From Thermomucor indicae-seudaticae (taxonomy: Eukaryota; Mucoromycota; Mucoromycetes; Mucorales; Lichtheimiaceae): a stretch of DNA of 64,000 bases. Both the position numbers and the translations under genes were made by a program. Below, piece after piece: positions 1 through 13,429 of this stretch; position 1 is the stretch's first letter, and every line of letters starts with the position of its first letter. The notes below the pieces were generated by a model, which had not been told where the DNA came from, made no database searches, and saw only the letters and a list, made by a program, of their open reading frames with translations. The DNA lies in contig JSYX01000031.1 of NCBI GenBank assembly GCA_000787465.1, positions 1 through 64,000 on the forward strand, written 5' to 3'.

Positions 1-67
1 CTCGTTGAAGAGCATAATTGCAATGCTTTAACCCCAGCGTTGCGCTGATGTCTGCCTCAGTGATGGG

Positions 68-283
68 TTACTGGTTACTGACTAGTATCTTCACAAACAA
101 TTGGGTTTCGCTGTATACACTACACAGGGCGTAGCGGTGGTTCTGATACACCGCCGCTAAAGAGTGTGCCTGCCGAATGAACCATCCCTGAAAATCGATG
201 GCGCATGCTTCGTCGAGAAGTAACTGGTTACTTCCGACATGGACACTGCTTTTGTAGAAAATTTCCCACGCTCTTTTCTCCAT
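68..283 (-). CDS. Small ORF divergent from BCKDHB, unrecognised
   Basis: An open frame of 71 codons runs leftward from an ATG at 281-283, 64 bp from the start of the BCKDHB gene, so the two could share a promoter. I do not recognise the protein. It has no obvious signal peptide or membrane segment. It may be the first exon of a longer gene that continues beyond the left edge, or a chance ORF. Only the open frame and the divergent placement support it. Confidence 0.25.
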   Translation of the reverse strand: MEKRAWEIFYKSSVHVGSNQLLLDEACAIDFQGWFIRQAHSLAAVYQNHRYALCSVYSETQLFVKILVSNQ

Positions 284-347
284 CGCTTTAGGCTCGAAAA
301 TTCAAATACGCTTCTCTTTTACCCTTTTCCACAGACTATTCCACCCA

Positions 348-1640
348 ATGTTTCGAGTCGCTGGTCGCTCCCTTGTCCATACCGTTCGCCAGGTAAAGAT
401 AGGGGGGAATAGACTATGTACCCTCTATCTGTATGCATGCACTTGGCTGATATTGGTTATTTAGGCGCGAGGCTATGCAACGTCGGAAGGCATACAACAG
501 CAAGGTGTCGCTCACTCTCACCTTTTACGACGTACACCTGAAGATGCTCTACGCAGTCCAGAATTGGCGCATCTGAGTGCGATTGATAGTGAGACTCGGC
601 GCATGAATCTTTTCCAAGCGGTCAATGATGCATTATCCATTGCCTTGGCTACAGACGACAATGCTGGTATACCCTCTTGTTCCTTTCTTTGTCTTTATTA
701 GTTTGACATCTGATCCTTTTCTTTCGGTGCAGTGGTTTTTGGTGAGGACGTTTCATTCGGCGGTGTCTTTCGAGCGACCACCGGACTGGCCGAAAAGTTC
801 GGCCGGGATCGCGTCTTCAACACACCGTTAACCGAGCAGGGCATCGCAGGATTTGCGATTGGGATGGCGGCGGTGGGCCACACGGCGATTGCCGAGATCC
901 AGTTTGCGGACTATATCTTTCCGGCATTTGATCAGATCGTGAATGAGGCAGCCAAATACCGGTACCGGTCGGGCAACCAGTTTGACGTGGGCGGGCTCAC
1001 GATTCGGGCACCTTGTTCGGCGGTGGGCCACGGCGGACATTACCACTCGCAGAGCCCGGAAGCGTTTTTTGCGCACTGTCCTGGACTCAAGATTGTGACG
1101 CCGCGCAGCCCGATCCAGGCCAAGGGACTTTTGCTGGCATCGATACGGGACCGTAACCCGGTGATCTTTTTCGAGCCCAAGAGCTTGTACCGGGCGGCGG
1201 TGGAAGAGGTGCCTGTGGCCGACTACGAGCTGCCGCTGGGGAAGGCCGAGATCCTGAAACGAGGCAAAGACGTGACGGTGGTTGGTTATGGCGCGCAGAT
1301 CTATACCCTCGAGAACGCGATCCAGCTGGCTGAAAGAAAATTGCCTGGCATCTCCTGTGAGCTGATTGATCTGAGGACGATCTTGCCCTGGGACGTTGAT
1401 ACCGTCGTCGAATCCGTCAAGAAGACAGGCCGGCTCGTGATTGCCCATGAAGCGCCAAAGACAAGTGGCATGGGCGCTGAGATCGCATCCACCGTCATGG
1501 AGCACTGCTTTTTGCGGCTCGAGGCGCCTATCCAGCGCGTCTGCGGTTGGGATACCCCGTTCCCACTCATCTTTGAAAAGTTTTACATGCCCAACATGAT
1601 TAGATGCTTTGACGCCATTAAAACTGTCGTGGAATATTAA
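348..1640 (+). CDS. BCKDHB: Branched-chain 2-oxoacid dehydrogenase E1 beta subunit (mitochondrial)
   Basis: Three exons, 348-392, 465-666 and 733-1640, join in phase to give 384 residues; the introns are 72 and 66 nt with GT-AG ends. The protein starts with an Arg-rich presequence ([15 protein letters not shown]), as expected for mitochondrial import. The core has the transketolase-like pyrimidine domain ([17 protein letters not shown], then [16 protein letters not shown]) and a C-terminal transketolase domain ([11 protein letters not shown] ... [14 protein letters not shown]). With E1 alpha it forms the thiamine-diphosphate decarboxylase of the complex that degrades valine, leucine and isoleucine. 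The length fits the family. The start is the first ATG giving a targeting presequence; the phase of the short first exon supports it. Confidence 0.93.
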
Positions 1641-1748
1641 TAACAACCTGTTTGTGCGCAAATGTACAATTTTATATATAACATATATATATATGAACAA
1701 GTAATCCGCTAAAATACAAAATTGAATGCGAAAAGAAGCGCCAGCGCC

Positions 1749-2943
1749 TTAGGATGGGTGGAGAGTGTCGGTATAAGTAGAAGAAGAAGAGGAGGGTCGT
1801 GGTGTGGGCGGATCAAGAAAGTGCTGCTGGGAAATGGAACTGAGTGGTGTATTGGGCGTATGTGGAGAATAGAGTGAACAGTCATCGTCGGGTACAAGTG
1901 GATTCGGACTGTAAGGGCTGAGTGCGAGAGGAGAGATAGGAGAAGGTGACAAGGCGACGGAAGTAGGAGAATGTGGCGGTGGCCAAAGGTTTTGTGTATT
2001 GACGGTAAGAGGAGTTGTACGATACATGTTGTTGTTGTTGCTGTTGCTGTCCATGGGTGACCGTTCAGGTGATGTAATAAAGATGGAAGGTGTTGTCGTC
2101 GAGTGTTGTTGTTGTTCTTGTTCTTGTAGGGCAGCACTCAATTCAAGCGGTAATTGACCTCCATTTTGCTGCATGATATAATTCACCATGTTTTTCATGA
2201 CTTGCTCCTGCGCAGCCTGTATCCTTTTTGTCTCTGCAAGCTCTTTGACGAGTTCATTGAAGTTATCAAAGAGCTGATTGATACGCTGCATCATGTCTGT
2301 ATGGTGAACTTGCATCATGGTCATATGGCTATGTAGATCGCGAGTCATATTCGAGGTATCACGTCGGGTATTGTCGGTTTCGACTGCCTTTCGCTTGATA
2401 TCGTCCAGCAGATCCGGTCGGTTGCGTAAAAACTTTGGATGTGAAAACTCCCAGATCTGGTTCTCGGCCAGAGTACGATGGCCCCGCGGAGACTTGTTCA
2501 CCTTGTGAAACCCGTACCTTCTCGCTGTCTGTTAGCTATATCACTCGTCGTAGATGACATGTGCCACCCTACATGTTCAACTGGCGAACAAAACTGGAGA
2601 AATTGTTATGCTTGAAGTGCTTTGGTAGGACGTCACGCGAAAACTCCATGATATTGCATACAACGAACGAGGACCCAGTGTACGTCCACGCAATCAGATG
2701 CTGATACTGACTGTCAATGACCATGCTACTCATTACACAGAGGGGTTATTCAATGAATGAGCGAAAGCGCTCATCTCGCTATTGTTCAACTCAAACATAC
2801 TTGTATAACTTGTGAACAAAAGTGTTTGTTTTCTGCTGTTGTTGAGATTGGGTCTCTACGGGTTGGAGACACGACGGCGATTGCATTGGAGTAGAAAGTA
2901 ATGACAAGTGGTCATTCAAGGTCACTGTAGGCGAGGACTGCAT
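1749..2943 (-). CDS. HSF-type heat shock transcription factor
   Basis: Exons on the minus strand are 2801-2943, 2573-2725 and 1749-2517, giving 354 residues; the introns are 75 and 55 nt. The HSF-type winged-helix DNA-binding domain spans roughly residues 42-125, with FVHKLYNMV at its start, [20 protein letters not shown] as the recognition helix region and [12 protein letters not shown] after it. The second intron interrupts the domain between Met and Tyr. Residues about 130-200 form a heptad-rich coiled coil like the HR-A/B trimerisation region. The tail is Asn/Ser/Pro-rich and probably the activation region. The protein would bind heat shock elements in the nucleus. I cannot tell an Hsf1 orthologue from one of the several HSF paralogues of Mucoromycota. 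Confidence 0.9.
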
Positions 2944-5935
2944 GGAAAAAAAGGCAACAAAAAAAGAAAAAGGTTGGGTTCTCTTCTAGCCAGAAATGGG
3001 GCCCCCCTTTATTTTTATCAGATCTTGGAACCATCTCCGACCTTTCCTTTTTCTTTTTGCAAATTCTCGGTAAAGGGTGTCTGAGCGCTTAATAAAGCGA
3101 TGTTGATTGGCTGTCCGTTAATCACGCAAGACGATGTTCTGGAGCATGGAGTGCTCATGACGGACCAAAAAAATACCTATTTTGGCTTTGAAGAAATCTA
3201 TCCAATGATTTTGCTTGAATTTATTCGGCCCGACGAAATCAAACTCATAAACGTTCTTGCGGCCACGTTCTTCCTGCGGCCATGCTCCGAACAAGCCCCC
3301 TCGTTCTCCTTAAAATTTGCAGTTGCAATTTGTTTTCTGGACTATTAGTGCAACCACGTTAGCATATGTTGCACACATGGCCAGAACCTCTCAGGGCTTG
3401 CAGAATGGTTTCTGGCGAGTAAAGCTTCTGGTATACGACGGGCCTTGATTTGCCATGATCCCAACAATGCATACAATGCCTCCCATATCTTGGTGACGGT
3501 CCATACTGCGTATAGGTACCGTAACGAGTACGCGCTCTCTCTCTGTTTCAATGTTCTACTGATCCAAAGTTCTTATGGCTCTGTACATTTCGCATACTGT
3601 TCCAGTTGACCACGTTGCATATGTCTAACAGCATCGACAGCATGACGTTATCTCTCTTCGTGCGTAAGTCCGAGACCATGTCTTTTGCCGCAGCCACGGG
3701 TAACATGACCATTCGCCATGTTGCGTAAGACCGCATACTAAACCGCAATCGGCAGGTGCGCTGGGGGGTCTCCTGGTGAATTCCAGGAGCAGCCTTCGGG
3801 GTTAAGTAACATGCGTTTAGGCTACCAATGGTGAACAAAGGACAGGTAGTTAACGACGATTGGACATATGGGCTGCTCAAGGTATATTTTGCGTCGACTG
3901 TAGGCAAAGTTTAAGCGGAAGGTAAGCAAATCATGGCTTCAACCAGTGTAAACTGATATACTCTGTACCCTGCTCCAGGCTCTGGCAATCTGAACGGTTG
4001 TGGCGTGGACCAGCCGATACGTTGAGTCGAGCACGGACAGCCGGACTCGCATAACTCGTGGGGAACGTCACGTAACATGACACTTGCCTCCTCAGACGTC
4101 ATGTTCTCGAGCATTCGCCGAATCTGACTCGCTGACTGTAGCGAGCGAGTCGCCTGGTTTGTACCGTCGATTTCAGTACGACACCTGAGAACTCGGAGCC
4201 CTATTTAATGTTACTCTACCTCGATGTCTATCTCTTTGAAGTCCGGGAAGGTCTATTCAGCGGGATAAACGGGCCGTGGCGACTTTTATTGATAACGGCC
4301 TTGAAACTTCTATTTATTAATTAGTATTGGCTCAGGAGGAATTCCAAGTCTTTTATCCGTTGAATTGTTTTAGCTACAGGAAATCAAAGACACTGCGACC
4401 GGCGGCCTTGACTTGAATCCGGACCTCGCCTTGTTTGTGTTCGGGCGGGGTCACGTCTGTCTGCAAAACCGACTCCTAGGGTCCCTTGAGGAGTTGCTTG
4501 ATAACGTAAGCTTTCATCATTTTTCCGTATCTGCATGAGAGAGAGAAAGATAGGGTTTTATATGAATGCCGAGTTAAGGTGACTTTTTGCTAATGTCATG
4601 GGAAACACAGAATACTTCCCAAAAGAATTAAAGGGTTGCGACTCCGTCAAGCGTTCTCTCTACATGAGAGGCGACTTTACGCATCGGTCCGCATAGCGCA
4701 GACATATGCAGCTCTGCAAAGTGCTGCGGTAGAGTAGCTCAGCACTGGGTATGAATTTGCCGAATAGCTGAATTTGTCGTTGAGGTAACGCTAGTAACGG
4801 GGTCAAGGAGACTTTACCAAGATGCTAATGTTGGCTAAAGGAAAAAAATTGTAAGCAGACATGGTTATCCGAAGGTAGAAAAGGGTAGTCCTTATGCCAT
4901 GCACAGGACAGAAGACAATGAGACTACAGAAAACCTGGGTTATGCTACATTTTTGCTATATATAGCTGGAAACAGAACGATGATCACTTGCTTTTGCATA
5001 TTGGGTCAATGGATGCAACTGGTCCATAACACTTGCAAGTATTATCTTGAAACCAATGTGCGACTATGCGCCAAGAAAGACATCGAGTCCAAGGCGTTGG
5101 ATTCATACATAGTCCCACGCCTCTTCGCTTGCCCAGTGATACTCGGACCAGCCTCTGTCTAACGCTGCTTGAAAAGTTGTCCACAATCAAGCGTTTTTTT
5201 CTTTCAATAAGTCGTCATTGATTTGGGATAATCCGTTATCCCGTATTCATCTTCGCATCGTGAATTGTTTTGATCATATTACCTCGCACTCTTTATTTTT
5301 GTTTTTGAAGGAGTCACTACCTTCCTAATCCATCCTTTGATAACCCAACGGTCTGTCAAGATGGAACTTTGTACGTGTGTAACTATGGATACAAATTGCC
5401 TGTCCACTCTTGCCTGTGAGTGGTCGATCATTGCTCCTTTTACATTTTTTTTTACAAGAAATGTCGATCGATAAGGCTAAAGCAAAACAAACAAGCCAAG
5501 AGGCAAATGATTTTTGCAGAAAAATAAAAAAGTAAGCATTCTGGAAGGCTATGCTGAAGCTATTTTCGTCCTACCGGGAACTTACCAAAAAAGCGGTAGA
5601 CCATAATTCCTTGTCCTTCTTAGTTCGAGATAAGAAAACCGGAAAGGTAGTCTATCTGTGCTATCTTTTTGTATCCACAGTATTAGAAGATTAAAATATA
5701 GAAAACAGAATTCATGTTCCATAATCTTCGCAAATGAGGAGAAAAAAAAGGTGAAGAAAGATCGTCCGGTTTTAGCGCGAAACCAGAAAAGGCAAGTGAT
5801 CTACCCGTGGATATTTAAAAATACGACAAGGTTTGGTGGCTTTACTTCTCCGTCGATCCCTATTTAAACCCAATTATTTTTCGTTTGTTTCTCTCCCTCC
5901 TTCCTTCCTTCCTCCCTTCCTTTACTAACTTAATA
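2944..5935. other. 3 kb stretch without a recognised gene
   Basis: Several ORFs of 65-120 codons occur on both strands (for example 3100-3348 plus, 3548-3907 minus, 3911-4114 minus, 4899-5162 plus). None carries a domain I recognise and no splice pattern joins them into a convincing protein. A pyrimidine-rich tract at about 5881-5930 precedes the mannosyltransferase ATG. A short ATG frame at about 5461 ends in a good donor (gtaagc), but I could not extend it. This may hold decayed repeats, a non-coding RNA or long regulatory sequence. Confidence 0.5.
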
Positions 5936-7247
<1,312 letters not shown>

Positions 7248-7548
7248 TCTTGTTCTTTTTGTACCTAGTAGTATACCTTTTCCCTTCTGTACCATACATC
7301 TCATCTCTATTAGTATTATTAAAAATCATTGCACTCATCGCATCTTTCTTTTGCAAGAAGGAAAACGTACAGTGTATATTGTTATAGAAGAGAGGAGAGA
7401 GAGAGAAAGAGAGAGAGGGATAAAGAGGAAAGGAAACTATAGAGTGTGTGAGTGTTGCATATATCGGTAGTAACTACAAGAAAAAGCCCTGCCTCAGATG
7501 ATTATATTATAAACTTTTCTTTTCTTTTTTGCACGGCTCCTGTCCGCT

Positions 7549-8973
7549 CTAATGCTGCTCTTCTTTCTTGGATTCCAGCGATGCCTTGCTCAACTTTTCT
7601 TCAATACGTCTAATAGCGCTCTCGGTATCGACTGGTTTGGCGCCACCAAACGGGTTAGGTTTGTTGCTGCTGCTCGTTGTACGAGGAACGTTCGTGTCCT
7701 TTGCAGAATCAACAGTACGTGGCTTCAAGTTGAGTTTTGGACGCTCAGCGGGTGGTTCAGGACGACCTGAATAACATTCTTAGTAAGTACTAACTCCAGA
7801 TCTTTCATTCTTTATCTGCATTTTTCTTTACCAAATCGTCCTTCGCCTCGTCGGGTAAAAGCACCGCCGCTCCATGAAGTGTCCGAGCGACGGTCATGGA
7901 ATCCACCACCATTACGACCACCGCGGAATCCACCGCGTCTCTCTGGAAGCTCCAAAGGTGTTTCTCGACGCCACGACGATACATCCGTACGATCAGGCTG
8001 TCGAGGAGGTCGTTCAGGACGCTCTTTGGCTGGAAACCCCATTCCAAATTAGAAAAGAAGAAGATCACCTGCATTTTCTCGCATATCCTTACGTGGTTCA
8101 GCAACATTGACACGAATCGTTCGACCATGAAGGGTTTCGCCACTCAACTCCAATGCACCCTTCAAAGATTCTAAATCTTCAAATTCGACATAACCAAAAC
8201 CCTTGGATCGTTCATCTCGATCACGGAGAATACGGATATTAACAATCTATAGAGTGCATCAGTGCACTATCTAGCTTTGTTGATAAACTTTTTACCCTTA
8301 CCTTTAATCCACGGAAAAAGTCCGCCAGATCATCTTCATTGGCATCAAAGGACAAGTTGGCAATGTGAGCGGTAAAGGGAGGTTGCGTAGGTAGATCGAC
8401 AGGTGCCCGTTGAGTGAAACGAGAGGGTGGTGGAGGACGTCTTTCGAAGCGACCTTCATCGCGTGCCGGTCCGCGAGGAAGATCATCGCCGCGACCTATT
8501 ATTACCACCATTTTGTTTAGAAAGTTGTCCCGTATACAAACCTTTTCAGATAAGCTTACCACCATACGTGCGACCCACTGAAGGGCGACGTTCTTCAACT
8601 CTGGCTATAGACTAGAGATAAATCATCGACCTTGTTTTCCTTAACAGTCCATTAAACAATACCTGCGGCTATAGAAGAAGAAGAAAAGTAAAGGTCAGCA
8701 AGTGTTATTTGTTGCAAAAGGGGTTCATAACCTACGTGCGGAAGGCAGACTAGCCATTTCGTCGGCCCAAGATCCGGTACCACCTTAACATAAAGTTACT
8801 CATGAGCGTTCACGTTCTCTCAATCGCGCTCTCGGGCGGCTGGAAGAGACTTTACCGTCCTCCGCCAGAAAGTCGGACAGTGACATTTTTTGAGCTTTCT
8901 TTTTGCCAGCTAATAGAGACCATTAGTAAACAAAGACAGAATGCTGCGTCATGACGGAAACAGGCTTACACAT
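7549..8973 (-). CDS. TIF3: Eukaryotic translation initiation factor 4B (nine exons, two of them tiny)
   Basis: Exons on the minus strand are 8970-8973, 8856-8909, 8736-8783, 8663-8668, 8560-8604, 8302-8495, 8093-8246, 7832-8029 and 7549-7766, giving 306 residues in one frame. The N-terminus reads MSGKKKAQKMSLSDFLAED then GTGSWADEMASLPSAPAA, the conserved eIF4B opening. An RRM spans about residues 93-168 (TAHIANLSFDANEDDL as RNP2 region, SKGFGYVEFED as RNP1). An Arg/Gly-rich stretch follows, then RPKLNLKPRT and NPFGGAKPVD, typical of eIF4B. It stimulates the eIF4A helicase during ribosome recruitment in the cytosol. Exon 1 holds only ATGT and exon 4 only 6 nt. The donor after exon 7 (8093) is ambiguous: a second donor 24 nt downstream is also in phase but would leave a 39-nt intron. 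Confidence 0.88.
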
Positions 8974-9089
8974 TGCACTGGTTCTTTTTCGAAGAAAGTT
9001 TGTTAAAGAGACTGAGAAGAGAAGAAAATTTTTTGGTCTTCCCGGCACTCACTCACCCCGACCGTCACACTACAACAGGCACAGATATC

Positions 9090-9451
9090 ATGTTTCATGA
9101 GAATACTCAAGATGAACTCCATCATCAAGCTGAAAAGACAATCAATGATTGGAACGAAATGCTCAAAGTATATTTAAAGTAAAAGCTAATAACAATACCA
9201 CGACTCTGTGTGTGTGTTGACTAGGTGCATAAGTTGATGGTCAAACACGCCGATCATGATTTGCAAAAGGTGGCCAGGCAGTTTGTGCAAGCCGAGACGC
9301 GTGCCAAAACCACCAAACAGGTTCGTTCCGTTCTCATCATCCTCGTCCGTCTCTTCTCTTTCGAGTGGCGCTGAAGGTTTATTATGATTAGGCCCTCGAG
9401 CAAACCGTTGATATCGTGAATCGGTTACTGAAAGAGAGACCTTGTCAATGA
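9090..9451 (+). CDS. Small coiled-coil protein, 77 aa, unrecognised
   Basis: Three exons, 9090-9167, 9225-9320 and 9392-9451, join in phase 0 throughout and encode 77 residues. The sequence is almost entirely helical and charged, with heptad-like spacing (LMVKHADHDLQKVARQF, then QALEQTVDIVNRLLKER), suggesting one long coiled coil. It starts 116 bp from the divergent eIF4B ATG, so both probably use one bidirectional promoter. Its stop is 22 bp from the convergent mitoferrin stop. Size and shape recall small subunits of BORC/BLOC, DASH or similar coiled-coil complexes, but I cannot assign it. A longer N-terminus is open in frame to 8973 but would run through the eIF4B start. Confidence 0.6.
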
Positions 9452-9473
9452 TTTATCTTTTTCCGCAGAAAGA

Positions 9474-10480
9474 TTATGCATTTTGCGTCAGCACCTCTTC
9501 TTTGCTATTGCTTGACAAGGACCACTTGAAGTATTCGTAAACGCTCCAACTGATGGCCGTGCTTGGCATGTTGGCCAACACACGTGGTCGAATGCCTCGG
9601 AAAAATCCTAATGCACCGTATCGCTCGCTAATGATCCGAGACGCTTCCCAAAAGCCGGAGCAGTGTCGTATGCGTGGGTCAGTGGACGTGCCTCGTGTCT
9701 GAAGCAAGGTCTTGATGACGTCCAGAGGTGTCGTCACCGCTGAAGCCACAGCGCCCGACAAGGCGCCGGCGGCCATGTGTGTGGTCGGGTTGTAGACATT
9801 AGACGGGTTGAGTAGGGATTGAAAGTATTCGTAAGTCGCAAATTGGACAGACTGGAACGGGATAGACATGGACAGCGTGGTAGGAAACGAAATGTAGAAC
9901 GCCGTGATGCCTTCTGTTGCGTAGACGCGTCGAGCACAGTCGCGAACCGAGCGATAGATTGAATTACGCATCTGCATACGCTGTTTAATAACTATCTCAA
10001 CAAAGATAAGCGTTTGTTTCAGTCGTAAAATGATCTGTCCGTTTACCGTCAAAGGGTGTCATGAATGCATCGTGCGCGATCGTTCCGCATGCACCTGCTA
10101 CTCCAGACGCCACAAGGTGGGCCCAGTCGGATCGCTCGACTTGGTGATAGAGGGCCGCGTACCGTCGGTCGAGGTATTCTTTACAGTATTCGAAGGTTGC
10201 AAAATGGAGTGCGTGCGCCGGACCGGCGCCCAGAATGACCGAGTAAATACCTCGCCACAGGTGTCCACCCGAGCTACGGAATGACGTTTCACTGGAAAGG
10301 ACTTGCATTCGCGTCTGCCCTACGTTAGTCATTATGTTTATACGTGTGCACCGAGACGAAGTATACCTTAATGCTGTCAATAGGATACATCAAGCAGTGC
10401 TCTCCCATACCTGCTAGTGCCCCGGCAATGGCGTTTTGGCCTATGGTCGAATTGCTTCCCAGTGTTTCATAATCGTCCAT
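9474..10480 (-). CDS. Mitochondrial carrier, mitoferrin type (iron import)
   Basis: Minus-strand exons 10367-10480, 10047-10314 and 9474-9991 encode 299 residues; introns are 52 and 55 nt. Three tandem carrier repeats are visible, each opening with a PX[DE]XX[KR]-like signature: YPIDSIKTRMQV near residue 32, MTPFDVIKQRMQM near 126 and TTPLDVIKTLLQTRG near 220. The motif GAGPAHALHFATFEYCKE matches the mitoferrin (Mrs3/Mrs4, SLC25A28/37) subfamily. The protein would sit in the inner mitochondrial membrane and bring ferrous iron in for haem and Fe-S synthesis. Each intron falls just after a PX[DE]XX signature. A short N-terminus is chosen at MDDYETLG; the sequence upstream is pyrimidine-rich on the coding strand and looks like leader or intron. 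Confidence 0.9.
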
Positions 10481-11379
10481 AACACCTTGCAGAAGAAAAA
10501 AGAGAAAAAACGGGAAGCTGAGCAAAATGTATACGGAAGAATCGAGAGACACTGATCGTTTGAGTTGACGATGGCAAGAATGACGTTGTTTTGCCTTTCC
10601 CAGAAAAGCTCAATATCGGCAGGAAGTGGCAGTTTGCTTGTTCAAGGGTTTCCACAAACGGTCCGTGTTTGTTAAGAAGATAGCGTTGCCGAGTTGTCCG
10701 GATCTGTTCAAGCATATGGTTTTAATTCGAACGTACTTTGTCGATGTGTTCACCGAGAATCCACCTGCTAGTTCGATATTCCCCGTGCTTAGTAATTGAA
10801 ACAGCTCTATACAATGCCGTGAAGCGAACCGGTTTGGTGAAAAATCTATCTATTTATTGTCAAGTACACTGGACACTGTATTAGCATGCATAGTACAGAG
10901 CAGGTGCTGTACTCTTTAAAGCTTGGAGTCAGCTTTAATGTCCTGCTTTCAGTACAATTTCGGCGTATTAATACAAAACGTTTTTGGAATTTGAGGCACG
11001 TCCACGTTGCCAAATTCAACGGCCCTCACACCGACTGCGGGCTTTTTGTCCGTTCTTTCGCAAGGACAAACCTTGTCTGTTTGCCGAAACCCAAAAGACA
11101 TCTTACGTTCTAATTACTGCCTGTCCAACACCTTTTGATTAAGACTTGTTGTATATATTATATTGTTCCGAAGTTCCCTTGTCTATATATCTGTTGCATA
11201 TTCCCTTGATTTTCTTTTCTCATTCAATATGGCTTCCTTCAACACCCTTTTGTTTTAAGTAATGGAGTTATCATTTTCCATGCCATTCGCACTATTACAA
11301 GAATTCCGGTCAAGCAGACTCTATCTTCATGTCATTCGGCATCCGTGCATTCAACGACTCGAAAAGAATATAATAGACC
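10481..11379. other. Intergenic, divergent promoter region
   Basis: This 0.9 kb separates the divergent mitoferrin and RING-protein genes. ORFs at 10467-10715 (minus) and 10886-11113 (plus) are short and unrecognised. I see no RNA gene or repeat. Confidence 0.5.
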
Positions 11380-13222
11380 ATGAACGTAAACGCTCCCGTC
11401 TTTGTACCCTCATCCGGCGCTTTGGACGGCCGGCGTGACAAACAAGCGCAGCAACCACCACCATCCTCTTCCAATAAACAGCCACAACAACCACAACAAC
11501 CACTTCCTCCGCACCGCCAGCAACAACAGCAACAACGTCCAGTACGAAACAATCCACCTGCGCCCTCGGTGCCAACCACAGCTTATCGTCGACAGTCGAG
11601 AAGTGAAAAGGGCAAGATCTCACTGAACCACTTGATCAATTTCACATTCCCTGAACGTAATACTACTGCTACTACTGCGCCACGCCGTCGGCAAAAGACG
11701 AGTGCAGCGGCTACTCGACCTTACAATAAAGAGCGATTTATGAATGCCAATTTTCGATTCATGGTCGATGCTACGATGCAGCAGCAAGAGTATACGGTAC
11801 CCTTGGCGGATCCGGACGCGACCCTGGATTGGGCGTGTATCCAGCAGGTCTTGATGAGTTCGGCTAACGAAGAAACCACGTGTTGTCCGATCTGCTTGTC
11901 GTCGCCACCGGCTGCGGCGCGGGTGACGAAATGCGGGCATGTGTTTTGCATGCCTTGCATTCTGCATTATCTTGATTTGCGCGAAAACCATCAAAAGGCG
12001 TGGCGCAAATGCCCGATCTGCTGGGAGGCCGTGTATGAACGTGACTTGAAGCCAGTCCGAGTTGTGTTGCCTGCAAGCGTGGCGGACACGAGAGTGAAGC
12101 TAGGAGATAAGGTGCGTCTTCGACTTGTCCAGCGAGCCAGCCATTCGACGTTAGCGCTACCGATATCCGAGACGTGGCCGATACCCGATGCAGTAGCGCG
12201 CAAGTACTTGATGCCTGAGGAACCGCTGGTACCCTGGGACTTTATGCCGGACGCGATCAGGTTTGCGAGATTCATCTTGGCCAGTCCCGATTACCTCCAA
12301 AGGGAATACTCGCGCGACCTGGTGGAGCTTGAAGATGCCTTTTCGGACGCGCAAGGATGGGGTTCTCGCGAAGAAATGCCCTATATTGAACAGTGCATTG
12401 ATACGGTCAAGATGCGGTTGAGAGAAACCAGGTCTTCGAAAGCCACGGAATTGGCGATGGGCACGACGAGGATGTTACTGGAGGCAACAGCAAAAGACGA
12501 AAACAGCAAGGAGAAGAGGTCTTCGTCCTTTGCCGAGTACTACTTTTATCAGGCAGCTGATGGACAGCACGTGTACTTGCACCCGTTGGATATCAAGGTG
12601 CTCAAGTCCGAGTATGGGGAATACCAGCTCTTCCCCAAGGCACTCGAGGTGGTCGTGGAAGGTGTGGAAGAAACGACACTGACAGAGGAGCTTCGGAAAA
12701 AGTTCAAATACCTTGGCCATTTGCCCTTGTCCTGCGATATCACGTTTATTGAGATCGACCTGAAGCGGGTTGTGTCAAAGGAGACACTGGAAAACTTTAG
12801 TGGTAAGTGTATGAGAGATCAGTAGAAAAGGAATAAAGCTCTTATTTTTGCTTTCTGTATTAGCCGACATCGAGCTGAGAAGAAAGAAACGACAGGAGAA
12901 GGTTCGACGTGAGGAACGTGCACGCAAGGCAAGCGAAGCCAAGCAAAAGAGAAAGGATCGAGAAGAAGCCGATAGGCGGAGAGCCCTGATTGAGAATGAT
13001 CCATTCTTTCAAACATACCAGGCAAACGAGGCGATGCTTGCACGAGCGATTAGTGAGTCTGCGATGGAAGCACGGCAAATGCAGCAAGAGACCTCTGGAC
13101 CAAAAACAGTATGGGGAACGCCTGCTGTAGCCGTTGAATCGCAACCAGCCACTGACATTGAATGGGCGGATCATATACGTGTGACGACTAAGAAGAACAA
13201 GAACAAGAGAAAGAACAAATGA
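11380..13222 (+). CDS. RING-finger E3 ubiquitin ligase, RNF10/Mag2 family
   Basis: Two exons, 11380-12802 and 12864-13222, encode 593 residues; the single intron is 61 nt. The first 80 residues are rich in Gln, Pro and Asn. A C3HC4-type RING lies at about residues 168-215 (CCPICLSSPPAAARVTKCGH, then FCMPCILHYLDLRE and RKCPICWEAVYERDLKPV). The spacing and the surrounding basic VNHL/IKF-like N-terminal segment (GKISLNHLINFTFPER) match RNF10 and yeast Mag2. The C-terminus is a long charged helix (ADIELRRKKRQEKVRREERA) and a Lys-rich tail. Known relatives ubiquitinate 40S ribosomal proteins in ribosome quality control. The first ATG after an AT-rich leader is used as the start. Confidence 0.87.
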
Positions 13223-13429
13223 TCATTTTACTGTATACAACCGTTGCTATCTGAGAGAAAGAGGAATAAATTGATGGTGGTGAGAAGCATATTTATTTTG
13301 CTGTGCGAGCAGTTGCAAATGCAATGACTTTCGGAAACATTCAACAGTTGAGGACGGAATGTGGTATAAAATAGGGCCCAGGGTAGATATGTGGTGGCAT
13401 TCTTTTCACTCTTCTTTCCATTTTCCCTG

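Noticed and set aside
828..1700. 290-codon ORF antisense to BCKDHB
   Set aside because: It mirrors the conserved E1 beta exon on the other strand and has no domain of its own.
3345..4114. Chain of ORFs on the minus strand
   Set aside because: No family motif and no convincing splicing; kept only as a gene-poor region.
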